From Clostridium sp. CAG:451 (GTDB lineage: Bacteria > Bacillota_I > Bacilli_A > RF39 > UBA660), in the NCBI GenBank assembly GCA_000438295.1, contig FR901067.1, positions 1 through 47,493 on the forward strand: a stretch of 47,493 nucleotides of DNA, in the 5' to 3' direction. A model generated the notes under the pieces. The model searched no databases and was not told the origin of the DNA. It was given only the letters and a program-made list of their open reading frames with translations. The position numbers and the translations under genes are program-made. Every line of letters begins with the position of its first letter. Position 1 is the first letter of the stretch. This document shows, piece by piece, positions 24,242 through 32,557 of this stretch.

Positions 24242-26272
24242 TTATTCAGATGGAACTTTATCTTTTTCAGGAGGAGTTTCTATATCACCATTATCTTTGC
24301 CAGGGGTGTCTGGTTTAGGAAGACTAGGTTCAACTTCTGTGTCAACACTACCAGGATTATTATCTATGTTATTATCTTTAGTGTTAGTATTATTATCTTT
24401 ATTATTAGTAGTATTTCTATTATCAGTAGTAGTAGAAGAGTTACTAGTTGTAGAACTAGAACCACCTGATAAGGTAAGAACTACAGAACCACTTACTAAG
24501 TCAGCTCTTTTATTAGCAGGATAACTTTGTGCAATAACATGTCCTGATGTTCCTTTGAATGTTACTTTAACACCATTTCTTGAAGCCCAAGCTTGGGCAG
24601 CTACTTGACTATCCCCAATAAAATTAGGTAAAAGGGTGTAAGTAGATGCTGTTTTATATGGTCCTGTACCAGTAACTGTTTTTTCATAAGGAGTATTAAT
24701 AGAGAAAGAAAACTCTTTAATCATAGTAGGATTTTTCTTACCAAGATTAACCTTCATAGCATTAATAATATCTTTTCTGCTTTCCTTATTAGGAATATAG
24801 TCCCATAGAACTAATCTGCTTCGCTCATCATAAATCATTTGTCCAGTTCCTGCTAAGAATAATTGTTCAATATTAATTAAATCAGCATCATCTTTTTGTA
24901 GAGCATTAGTAGTTATATCTTTAGCAATATCATAGAAAGATAATATTTGTTTAGTAGTAAAGTTTGTATCCAAGTTATTAGAAATAGTATCTAAAACTCC
25001 CATAACTTGACTAACACTAGACATATCTTTAACCTTATTAATAATACCTTGAATAACAATCTGTTGATTAAGACCACGGTCTAAATCTCCATTAGCAAGT
25101 TGTTTTCTGTTTCGGGCTAGAACTAGGGCTTGTTCACCATTTAGATGTTGCATACCTTCTTTAATACAAACATGACCTTCACGATTAGAATCATCAGTAC
25201 ATAAGTCTTGTGGTACTTCAACATCAATTCCCCCTAAAGTATTAACAAGAGAGACTAGTCCACGGAAATTAATCTTTGCATAATAATCAATCTTAACATC
25301 AAAATAATTTTCAATAGTACTCATCATACAATCAGTTCCATAAGCAGCAGCATGAGTAATCTTATTTTCAGGGGTACCACTCCAACAACTGATTGGTACA
25401 TAACTATCTCTTGGAATAGAAAGCATTGTCGCATTTAAAGTCTTAGGATTAAAAGTAATTAATATTAATGAGTCCCCATTAGCTACTGTGTTTTTAGATA
25501 ATCCTTCATCAGTAGAGTCAACACCCATTAACAATATAGTGAATGGTTCACTTATACTTTTACCAGTAGAAGCGGTTTCTCTTTTACTAGTAGAACTTTT
25601 TAGCATCTTTTTCTCTTTCGTATAAATAATCTTAGTATCTGTTGCTATATTTTGATAAGTTTCAATACTTTGAAATAAACTAGGGTAGTTAGTAGTAATA
25701 AACATCGCATCAATTGTACCATCATATAAATCAGCAATCATAGCATTGTAGTCATCATACTTCTTAATCTTATTATTATCATCTAACTTATTTTCCTTAA
25801 TAATTATCCGTGGAATAAGATAACCATCAGGAGATGTCTTATCATTAAGTAAACCAATCTTAGCATCCTTAACATCATCAATCTTATTCATACTATTATT
25901 AGACATAGTAATTAAACTACTAGAATAAGTAACATAAGTCTTATTAACATTTTCTAACTTACCATATAAATACATTATAACTACTCCGATAAATAAACTT
26001 AGTAGTAAATAAAGTATCAAGAAGAAAGTAAGTAATTTAGCTTTATTTTCCTTCTTCTTCCTCTTCTTTTTCATCTTTAAGAAGAATACTAAATCAATCA
26101 GTAGAAATACTCCAATAATCACATATCTAATAACTTCTTCTACTGGTCCTAATAAAAGTATTTCATAAATAGCAAAGAAGTTTGCAAGTATCGTAATTAA
26201 GGTAAGGATAAATAACCATAGACGATACTTTTTCTTTTTTTTCTTTTTTTCTTTTTTCTCATCTTTTTCCAT
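24242..26272 (-). CDS. LytR-CpsA-Psr (LCP) family protein with C-terminal PASTA domain
   Basis: 676 aa on the - strand. Lys-rich cytoplasmic start, about three membrane helices (roughly 18-40, 48-66, 80-102), an extracellular region (about 130-215) resembling a solute-binding fold, then the LCP catalytic domain (about 230-400). LCP hallmarks: MGVDSTDEG, MLSIPRDSYV, GGIDVEVPQ and ARNRKQLANGDLDRGLNQQ with its arginines. Next come a PASTA domain (about 545-610) and a low-complexity Ser/Thr/Asn tail. LCP enzymes move glycopolymers from their undecaprenyl carrier onto peptidoglycan. The PASTA domain may hold the enzyme on muropeptides. ATG 26272 is set by GGAGG upstream. Divergently transcribed from the dockerin glucosaminidase. 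Confidence 0.9.
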   Translation of the reverse strand: MEKDEKKEKKKKKKKYRLWLFILTLITILANFFAIYEILLLGPVEEVIRYVIIGVFLLIDLVFFLKMKKKRKKKENKAKLLTFFLILYLLLSLFIGVVIMYLYGKLENVNKTYVTYSSSLITMSNNSMNKIDDVKDAKIGLLNDKTSPDGYLIPRIIIKENKLDDNNKIKKYDDYNAMIADLYDGTIDAMFITTNYPSLFQSIETYQNIATDTKIIYTKEKKMLKSSTSKRETASTGKSISEPFTILLMGVDSTDEGLSKNTVANGDSLILITFNPKTLNATMLSIPRDSYVPISCWSGTPENKITHAAAYGTDCMMSTIENYFDVKIDYYAKINFRGLVSLVNTLGGIDVEVPQDLCTDDSNREGHVCIKEGMQHLNGEQALVLARNRKQLANGDLDRGLNQQIVIQGIINKVKDMSSVSQVMGVLDTISNNLDTNFTTKQILSFYDIAKDITTNALQKDDADLINIEQLFLAGTGQMIYDERSRLVLWDYIPNKESRKDIINAMKVNLGKKNPTMIKEFSFSINTPYEKTVTGTGPYKTASTYTLLPNFIGDSQVAAQAWASRNGVKVTFKGTSGHVIAQSYPANKRADLVSGSVVLTLSGGSSSTTSNSSTTTDNRNTTNNKDNNTNTKDNNIDNNPGSVDTEVEPSLPKPDTPGKDNGDIETPPEKDKVPSE

Positions 26273-26299
26273 AAACTTTTCCTCCACTTATACCTTATC

Positions 26300-26328
26300 A
26301 TTATAGCTAATTTTTTTATATCTTTCAA
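26300..26328 (-). promoter_or_regulatory. sigma-A promoter of the LCP gene
   Basis: On the - strand TTGAAA (26328-26323), a 17-base spacer, TATAAT (26305-26300), 27 bases before the start codon. Confidence 0.75.
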
Positions 26329-26387
26329 TCTTCCTAGCTAAATAACAGTAAAATCTAGTGTAAAGTATTAATTAATTAAGTCTAAAT

Positions 26388-26418
26388 AAGACAAATATTG
26401 TCGATTTAATGATATAAT
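26388..26418 (+). promoter_or_regulatory. candidate promoter of the dockerin-glucosaminidase operon
   Basis: TATAAT at 26413-26418 with a loose -35 near 26388-26393 (AAGACA, 19-base spacer). An inverted repeat GACAA-ATA-TTGTC (26390-26402) lies across the -35 and spacer and could be an operator. Confidence 0.5.
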
Positions 26419-26443
26419 TTAGATACTAGGGGAGGTGGCTTTT

Positions 26444-28249
26444 ATGCCAAAGAAAACTTTATTTGGTCTTATTACTTTAGCTATATTTTTTATGATACCT
26501 AATGTATATGCCAAAGAATATATTGTTTTAAATACTCCAAAAGCTTTTAAAGATAGTCCATCTGGTTCAAGAATTACATCTATTGGTGATGGAGGAGTCT
26601 TACCAACTCTTAGTAAAGTAGTAGTAGTTGAAAAAACTAATAAGAGTGGTTATGGTTGCAGATCACCTTGGTATAAGGTAACTTATCAGGATGCAACTGG
26701 TTATATCTGTTCAAGTGATCAAACAGTAATAGAAGAAAGTGATGTTAACTTAGAAGCTGACTTTGAAAAAGAAATGCTAGCAAAAGGCTTTAATGAAAGT
26801 TATTTATCAGCCCTTAAAAACCTACATGAAAAGCATCCTAATTGGATTTTTAATGCTCTTAAGACTAATCTAGATTATAATGAGGCGATAAGAAATGAAA
26901 CAATTGGTGAGATATCATTAGTAAATGGAAGTGATGAGTCACTAAGAAAAAAAGATGATAATGGTAACTTTATTGAATCAGTTAAAGAAAAAGGCTGGTA
27001 TCAAGCAAGTAGTAGTGCTGTAGGATATTATATGGATCCTAGGAACTTTTTAACGGATGAAGGAATCTTTATGTTTGAAAACTTACAATATAATAAAGCT
27101 ATTCAAACAACTGATACCGTTAAGAGTATAATTTCTAATACCTTTATGGATAGTGATGAGTATTTAAACTATTTCATGAAAGCTGCTGAAAAGTCAGGAG
27201 CAAGTCCTACCTATCTTGCTAGTAGAGTAAGACAAGAAAAAGGAGCTAGTGGTTCAACTGGTATAGATGGAGCAAAATTTACTTTTGCAAAAGATAGAGA
27301 ATGTATAAATCGTTATCGCAATAGTGATAACTGGACTATCTTAAATAACTGTGGAACAGATACATCTTATAGTGGTATATATAATTTCTATAATATTGGA
27401 GCATATGGAAGTTATCAAAGTCCAGTAATTAGAGGACTAATTTGGGCAAATGGTGGATATGACGCTAGTGTAACTAGTTATATGCGACCATGGAATAGTA
27501 AAGAAAAAGCTATTATTGGGGGAGCATTATATATTGTTAATGGTTATATAAGTGCTAACCAACATACTCTATATCTTCAAAAATTCAATGTAAGTCCTAA
27601 TGCTTTAAACTCAACTTATACCCATCAATATATGTCTAATATAAAAGCTCCTGCTAGTGAAGCTTTAACCATGTATAAAGGTTATAAGAATAATGACTTA
27701 TTAGATAAAACTTATGAATTTTTAATACCAGTTTATGAAAATATGCCAGGAGTTAGTGAAACCCCAAAGACTGATGACGATAAGAAAGAGGAAATTCCAG
27801 AAGTTTCTGTTATTGCTATAAACGAAGCAATTGTAGCTAGTGGTTATCACTTAACTAATAATTATTTATCAGGAATAGAAGTTAACACTTCCAAAACTAA
27901 TCTAGAAAATAAGCTTAAAACTATTTATACTGGATTAACTGTAACTAGTCTAAAAGATAAATATGGTAATAATAAAAATGATGCTTTAGCAACAGGAGAT
28001 GTAGTTACAATTTCTAATTCTAAAGATACTAAAGAATATAAAGTAGTTATCTATGGAGATAATAATGGAGATGGTAATACTAGTATTATAGATTTATTAA
28101 GATGTCAAAAGTATTTACTAGGTAATAATAACTTAAGTGATGCTGAACTAATCGCTAGTGATGTTGATAGAGATGGTTTGATCACCGTAGTAGACCTTTT
28201 AAGAATTCAAAAAAGTTTATTAGGATATAGTAAAATAGAACAGAAATGA
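26444..28249 (+). CDS. secreted glucosaminidase with C-terminal dockerin
   Basis: 601 aa. Signal peptide about 1-23 (cleavage after NVYA). An SH3-like region follows (about 24-95, with CRSPWYKVTY and GYICSS). The N-acetylglucosaminidase-type domain (about 110-400) has the likely catalytic Glu in SRVRQEKGASG and the family motif YNFYNIGAYGS. A spacer module spans about 430-535. The C-terminus is a type I dockerin: two calcium loops, DNNGDGNTSIID and DVDRDGLITVVD, each followed by a LL-R-x-Q-K helix. It probably cleaves peptidoglycan glycan strands and docks to a cohesin. ATG 26444 is set by GGGGAGGTGG. The next gene, 10 bases on, encodes a cohesin-like domain. Confidence 0.88.
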   Translation: MPKKTLFGLITLAIFFMIPNVYAKEYIVLNTPKAFKDSPSGSRITSIGDGGVLPTLSKVVVVEKTNKSGYGCRSPWYKVTYQDATGYICSSDQTVIEESDVNLEADFEKEMLAKGFNESYLSALKNLHEKHPNWIFNALKTNLDYNEAIRNETIGEISLVNGSDESLRKKDDNGNFIESVKEKGWYQASSSAVGYYMDPRNFLTDEGIFMFENLQYNKAIQTTDTVKSIISNTFMDSDEYLNYFMKAAEKSGASPTYLASRVRQEKGASGSTGIDGAKFTFAKDRECINRYRNSDNWTILNNCGTDTSYSGIYNFYNIGAYGSYQSPVIRGLIWANGGYDASVTSYMRPWNSKEKAIIGGALYIVNGYISANQHTLYLQKFNVSPNALNSTYTHQYMSNIKAPASEALTMYKGYKNNDLLDKTYEFLIPVYENMPGVSETPKTDDDKKEEIPEVSVIAINEAIVASGYHLTNNYLSGIEVNTSKTNLENKLKTIYTGLTVTSLKDKYGNNKNDALATGDVVTISNSKDTKEYKVVIYGDNNGDGNTSIIDLLRCQKYLLGNNNLSDAELIASDVDRDGLITVVDLLRIQKSLLGYSKIEQK

Positions 28250-28259
28250 GATGATTTAA

Positions 28260-29582
28260 ATGACTAAAAAGAAAATATTTATCTTCTTCCTTCTTTCCTT
28301 TTTCTTTTTTTGTGGTATAGATAATGTCTTTGCTGCTAGTATTAGTGTAGCAGGTACTACTAGTGAAGGAGTAGTAGGGGGAAATGTAACAGTTAATGTA
28401 ACAGTTAATGAGCCGTCAGGTCTTGGAGCTTGGGAGTTTAATGTTTCCTATGACAGTAGTATATTAACGCTTACTAGTGGTGAGACCCATGTAGTTGATT
28501 ATGTTCAAAGCCCAGGCCAAACTAGAAAGACTTATTCTTATAAGTTTACGGTAAAAAAAGAAGGTAGTGCCAATGTAGGAATCGCTTCTTCTAACTTTGT
28601 TTCCTATGATGAAGCGACAAGATCAGCTCCCAAAGACTCTACTACTATTAAATGTATTAAAAGAGAGACAATTGTAGCAAACTATAGTAAGAATAATAAT
28701 CTAGCAAGTCTTGGTGTAAAAGATTATCAAATATCACCAAGTTTCAATAAAAATGAACTTAACTATACTTTAGAAGTAGAACATGATGTTAAGAAAATAA
28801 CAATTGAAGGTAGTAGGGAAGATAGTAAAAGTAGTATTACTGGTTTAGGAGAAAAAGAAGTTCATGAAGGAGCTAATTCCTTTGATATTGTAGTAACCGC
28901 TGAAAATGGTTCTACTAAGACATATCACTTAACTGTAACGGTAAAAGAATTAGACCCTATTAATGTTAAAGTAGATAAAAAAGAAATGACTCTTATTCAA
29001 AAAGAAGAAGAACTAACAGGAAAAGTACCTAATCACTTTGAAAAGACTACTGTAAAAATAAATGATAAAGACGTTTTAGCCTATCAAAATAAAGTCTTGA
29101 AACTAACAATAGTCGCTCTAAAAGATAGTAAGGGAAATATTAATTTCTATGAATATAAAAATAATAACTATAAACTATATAAACAACTAACTAGTGGTAA
29201 TATCTCTATCCATATCCTTGATACTAAAAAAATACCGAAAGGATATAAACCTTATAAATTAAAAATAGATAATAATGAGTATCAAGCCTATAAACTAAAT
29301 AAGAGTGATTCATTTTTCTTAATTTATGGAGAAAATGTTGAAACTGGTAAAAAAAGTTTATATAATTATGATGAGGTAGAAAAAACTATTCAACGATATA
29401 ATAAGGTAGAGGTCAAAAGTAGTAATAGTAATGATAAATATCTTATTCTTGGACTACTAGGATTAGTTTTATTACTTCTTCTTATCTTACTAGGATTATT
29501 AAGTGGTAATAGAAAAGTTAAGAACAAGAAAAAAATAAAGAAAAGAATTGGAGACAAATATAATGGAGAAGAAAAGTTCTAA
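28260..29582 (+). CDS. membrane-anchored cohesin-like protein
   Basis: 440 aa. Signal peptide 1-25 (DNVFA-AS). A cohesin-like beta-sandwich at about 26-140 has the typical opening SISVAGTTSEGVVGGNVTV and GAWEFNVSYDSSILTL. A cadherin-like beta-sandwich (PF12733 type) lies at about 144-225 (NNNLASLGVKDYQISPSF). Then come about 160 residues of unknown beta-rich sequence, one membrane helix (394-414) and a very basic cytoplasmic tail. Topology places the cohesin outside and the tail inside. It follows the dockerin enzyme directly and overlaps the next gene by 20 bases, so the three are one operon. I infer that it is the anchor for the dockerin glucosaminidase; binding is not shown by sequence alone. 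Confidence 0.78.
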   Translation: MTKKKIFIFFLLSFFFFCGIDNVFAASISVAGTTSEGVVGGNVTVNVTVNEPSGLGAWEFNVSYDSSILTLTSGETHVVDYVQSPGQTRKTYSYKFTVKKEGSANVGIASSNFVSYDEATRSAPKDSTTIKCIKRETIVANYSKNNNLASLGVKDYQISPSFNKNELNYTLEVEHDVKKITIEGSREDSKSSITGLGEKEVHEGANSFDIVVTAENGSTKTYHLTVTVKELDPINVKVDKKEMTLIQKEEELTGKVPNHFEKTTVKINDKDVLAYQNKVLKLTIVALKDSKGNINFYEYKNNNYKLYKQLTSGNISIHILDTKKIPKGYKPYKLKIDNNEYQAYKLNKSDSFFLIYGENVETGKKSLYNYDEVEKTIQRYNKVEVKSSNSNDKYLILGLLGLVLLLLLILLGLLSGNRKVKNKKKIKKRIGDKYNGEEKF

Positions 29583-30129
29583 GAAAAAAGTATTATGGGG
29601 ATTAGGAATACTTTTTATACTACTAGTTATTATTGTAATTATCTATTTTGTAATTGGTTATAAAAATGATCAGATAGAATCTAAAAAGAAGATTGATAGT
29701 GTTATAACAAGCTATAATAATTTTAAAACACATATAGATTCTTTTAATAAGGAACGGGATAACTTTTATCAAGTAGTAATGAAAGATATGTATTATGAAG
29801 ATTTAAAGAATAATGATACTAAGTATAAAGAAATAATTAGTAATTATACTAAGACTATTGAACCACTAGAAGATGATTATAAAGAATTGAAAGATAAATG
29901 TGTTGATGTTTTATATCCTGATGTATCTGTTAATAATAAATGTGAAGCTTTTGTAATTGGTTATGAGAAAGCGATAAATTCTTATGTTAGTGATATTAAG
30001 AAATATAATGAAAATATTAAAGATTATAATGATGTCTTAGAAGAAAATGATACTAAGATAGAAGAAGTTAAATTAACTATTGATTATATAGATGTTGATG
30101 GTGATAGAAAATATCTAGGAAAGAATTAA
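29563..30129 (+). CDS. membrane-anchored coiled-coil protein, unknown
   Basis: 188 aa. Short basic N-terminus, one membrane helix (about 12-33), then an extracellular, strongly charged helical domain containing a pair of cysteines (KCVDVLYP and NNKCEAF), possibly a disulfide. Starts inside the cohesin gene at ATG 29563. I do not recognise the family. Lying between the cohesin anchor and a phosphodiester glycosidase, it probably serves the same envelope process. Confidence 0.6.
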   Translation: MEKKSSKKKVLWGLGILFILLVIIVIIYFVIGYKNDQIESKKKIDSVITSYNNFKTHIDSFNKERDNFYQVVMKDMYYEDLKNNDTKYKEIISNYTKTIEPLEDDYKELKDKCVDVLYPDVSVNNKCEAFVIGYEKAINSYVSDIKKYNENIKDYNDVLEENDTKIEEVKLTIDYIDVDGDRKYLGKN

Positions 30130-30138
30130 AGGTGAGTT

Positions 30139-31218
30139 ATGGAAGATTTAGAGAAAACAGTAGTAATGCCAAGTCTTAGAAAAGAGCTTGATAAGAAGAA
30201 TAAGAAACCTAAAAAGGGAAGGATTAAAACTATTCTTAGTAGTTTAATAATTATAGGTAGTAGTTTAGGTTTATTTCTTTTCTATGGACCATTTAATTTC
30301 TTTCGTGACTTTTGGATAACTTCAGCGATGACTACCATGACCCATCAGTATTTAGCTACTTGGTTTTATAATGATGATGTGATTAATAAAGTCTTATCTA
30401 AAAACCATATGGTAGAAGTTAATGATACTACTAATCCTGATTTAGTTAATATTAGTGATTATAATAAGAATCAAACTATTTATAAAAATAAATATGAAAA
30501 AGAAATACTAGAACATGAGGATGGTGCTTTATATAAAGTAATTGATATTAAAGGGACATCTTATCAAGGATATTTAGTAGCAGTTTATGACCCATCTAGA
30601 GTATCTATTGCAACAACTAAGTATTTAGGTAAAAGAGGAGAAGCTATTACAACAGTTGCAAAAAGAGAAAATGCTATTATTGCTATGAATGCCGGGGGAT
30701 TTTATGATCCTGATTGGAATAGTAATGGAGCTCAACCACATGGTACAGTTATTTCTAATGGAGTAGTAGTAAGTGACTTTGATGATGCTAATATGAGTGG
30801 TGGTTTCGTTGGCTTTAATAAAGAAAATAAACTAGTACTTGGTAAGTTCACTAAGGAACAAGCTGTTAGTATGGGAATTCGTGATGCAGTTGAATTTGGA
30901 CCATTTCTAATTGTTAATGGTAAGAGTAGTTTCATTAAAGGTAATGGTGGCTGGGGAATAGCTCCTCGTACGGCAATTGGTCAAAGAAGCGATGGAATTG
31001 TTCTATTCCTAGTAATTAATGGTCGTCTTGCTACTAGTATTGGAGCAGATATGGGTGATTTAACCGAGATTATGGAAAACTATGGAGCTGTAAATGCTGC
31101 TAATATGGACGGAGGTAGTTCATCAGAATTAGTTATTAATAATAAGATTATAAATCATCCAGTAGCAGCTGGTACTAATGGATTAAGAGATATGCCTACT
31201 TTCTGGGTAGTTAAATAA
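30139..31218 (+). CDS. membrane-anchored phosphodiester glycosidase (NAGPA family)
   Basis: 359 aa. Cytoplasmic basic start, membrane helix about 33-53, then a PF09992-type domain (about 145-359). Family marks are IAMNAGGFYD, PHGTVISNGVVVSDF, FGPFLIVNGK, APRTAIGQR and AANMDGGSSSELV. Members cleave GlcNAc-1-phosphodiesters, in bacteria probably from wall or capsule glycans. Ribosome binding site AAAGGTGAG; 9 bases after the coiled-coil gene, ended by a terminator. It completes the surface operon 26444-31218. Confidence 0.88.
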   Translation: MEDLEKTVVMPSLRKELDKKNKKPKKGRIKTILSSLIIIGSSLGLFLFYGPFNFFRDFWITSAMTTMTHQYLATWFYNDDVINKVLSKNHMVEVNDTTNPDLVNISDYNKNQTIYKNKYEKEILEHEDGALYKVIDIKGTSYQGYLVAVYDPSRVSIATTKYLGKRGEAITTVAKRENAIIAMNAGGFYDPDWNSNGAQPHGTVISNGVVVSDFDDANMSGGFVGFNKENKLVLGKFTKEQAVSMGIRDAVEFGPFLIVNGKSSFIKGNGGWGIAPRTAIGQRSDGIVLFLVINGRLATSIGADMGDLTEIMENYGAVNAANMDGGSSSELVINNKIINHPVAAGTNGLRDMPTFWVVK

Positions 31219-31236
31219 GCACTTAGGTGCTTTTTA
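31217..31236 (+). terminator. terminator of the surface operon
   Basis: AAGCAC, TTAG loop, GTGCTT, then TTTT. A short 6-bp stem with tetraloop right at the stop codon. Confidence 0.7.
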
Positions 31237-31302
31237 CTTTGAAAAAATATATTCACTTCACATAGAAATAGAGATGTTGCAGATATTTTTATATATTTAT
31301 AA

Positions 31303-32063
31303 CTGAAAAAACTTAAAGGAGCAAGTGAAAAAGAAGACAACTATTTTAATGGGATGGATAAGTTAAAAAAGGAACTTGATAGTAAAAGACCAATTTCCAA
31401 GGAGACTTTAAGATTCTTAGAAGAATCTATTAATCTTGAATGGACATATAATAGTAATGCATAGAGGGGAACACTTTGACACTTAGAGAAACACAAGTTG
31501 TGTTAGAAGGAATTACAGTTGGGGGAAAATCAATAAGGGGAACATTTAGAGGCTATAAATCATGAAAAGGCTATTTTATATTTAAATGATTTAGTAAAAG
31601 AAAATAACCCTATTACTGAGCGGAACATCAAAAGTATTCATCAATTAGTTTTAAAAGACATCGATGATGAAAATGCAGGAAGATATAGAAGAGAAAATGT
31701 TACTATAAAAGGTGCTATTCATATTCCCCCAGATTATTTGAAAGTTCCAGAGTTAATGGAAAAACTAATTTTAAATTATAAAAATTGGAATGATTTTCAT
31801 CCAATTATCCAGGCAGCTTCATTACATGGTGAATTAGTTAAGATTCATCCATTTATAGATGTAATGGCAGAACCTCAAGGCTACTTATGAATTTAGATCT
31901 AATGAATCATGGATATAATCCGGTAATAATAAAAAAAGAAGATAGATTAGAATATTATGAAGTATTAGATAAAGCACATACAACTGGTGATTACACAGAT
32001 TTTGTTAAATTAATAACAAAGTTAGAAATAGTAATGTTAAGAAAATATTTAGAATTATTATAG
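31303..32063 (+). pseudogene. Fic-domain protein, broken by three frameshifts
   Basis: Translating across frames gives a typical Fic protein: KRPISKETLRFLEESINLEW and TYNSNA; then, after a -1 shift at about 31460, EGNTLTLRETQVVLEGI. After a one-base G insertion within 31537-31540 it continues HLEAINHEKAILYLNDL up to KIHPFID. A one-G loss at 31860/31861 breaks the active-site motif, which would read HPFIDGNGRTS; the correct frame resumes RLLMNLDLMNHGYNP to TAG 32061. Fic enzymes transfer AMP or similar groups to proteins. The likely original start is ATG 31354; an in-frame TAA precedes 31303. All three lesions are single bases, so decay is recent. Sequencing error is less likely but possible. 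Confidence 0.88.
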
Positions 32064-32120
32064 GAATATATGAATTTCTATTAGATGAAGATAGTCTTTT
32101 GAAAAATTGACAATATTCTT

Positions 32121-32149
32121 TTGACAAAAAGCCATTTCTATAGTATAGT
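32121..32149 (+). promoter_or_regulatory. sigma-A promoter of rpsO-pnp
   Basis: TTGACA at 32121-32126, a 17-base spacer, TATAGT at 32144-32149. A second TTGACA lies just upstream at 32107-32112. Confidence 0.85.
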
Positions 32150-32225
32150 ATGTACAGTTACCTGTTCTCGTATTAAGCAGTTCTTCCTACTACTTTTTAT
32201 TAGAATATGGTGGATTTATTAAAGA
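32150..32225 (+). other. rpsO mRNA leader, possible S15 autoregulatory site
   Basis: About 75 untranslated bases between promoter and ribosome binding site. S15 represses its own mRNA through leader structures in many bacteria; an ATGGTGG segment at 32206-32212 could offer the G-U/G-C type contact. No fold is certain by eye. Confidence 0.3.
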
Positions 32226-32240
32226 AAGGAAGTGTTAGTA

Positions 32241-32510
32241 ATGGCTTTAACAAAGATGGAAAAACAACAAATCATCAAAGAATTTGCAAGAGATGAAAAA
32301 GATACTGGTTCAACTGAAGTACAAATCGCTATTTTAACAAAAGAAATAGAAAAGTTAACAGCTCATTTAAAAGAACATAAACATGATTATCATTCAAATC
32401 GTGGTCTTTTAATGAAAGTTGGACAACGTCGTAGTCTACTTAAGTATTTAGCTAAGACTGATGTAGCAAAGTATCGTGAAGTTGTTAAAAAATTAGGACT
32501 TAGAAAGTAA
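32241..32510 (+). CDS. rpsO: ribosomal protein S15
   Basis: 89 aa, the normal length. Contains DTGSTEVQIAILTKEIEKLT, LKEHKHDYHSNRGLL and VGQRRSLLKYL, which cover the 16S rRNA-binding helices. S15 binds the central domain of 16S rRNA early in 30S assembly. ATG 32241 (MALTK) is chosen over GTG 32232 because AAAGGAAG is then correctly spaced and the length matches S15. rpsO-pnp is the classical gene order. Confidence 0.98.
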   Translation: MALTKMEKQQIIKEFARDEKDTGSTEVQIAILTKEIEKLTAHLKEHKHDYHSNRGLLMKVGQRRSLLKYLAKTDVAKYREVVKKLGLRK

Positions 32511-32532
32511 CACTAAATACTAGTGTTTCTTT
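32509..32532 (+). terminator. partial terminator between rpsO and pnp
   Basis: AACACTA (32509-32515), 5-base loop, TAGTGTT (32521-32527), then TCTTTTT. In many bacteria rpsO and pnp are separated by such a hairpin, allowing partial read-through into pnp. Confidence 0.75.
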
Positions 32533-32557
32533 TTCTATAGATAGAAAAGAGGTATGT

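Noticed and set aside
24300..24480. Possible CRISPR or tandem repeat
   Set aside because: Repetitive look comes from low-complexity Asn/Asp/Thr codons; there is no regular repeat-spacer pattern here or elsewhere in the window.
24297..24524. 75-codon + frame opposite the LCP tail
   Set aside because: Leu/Val/Ser repeat peptide produced by the antisense of the Asn/Asp/Ser/Thr low-complexity tail; not a gene.
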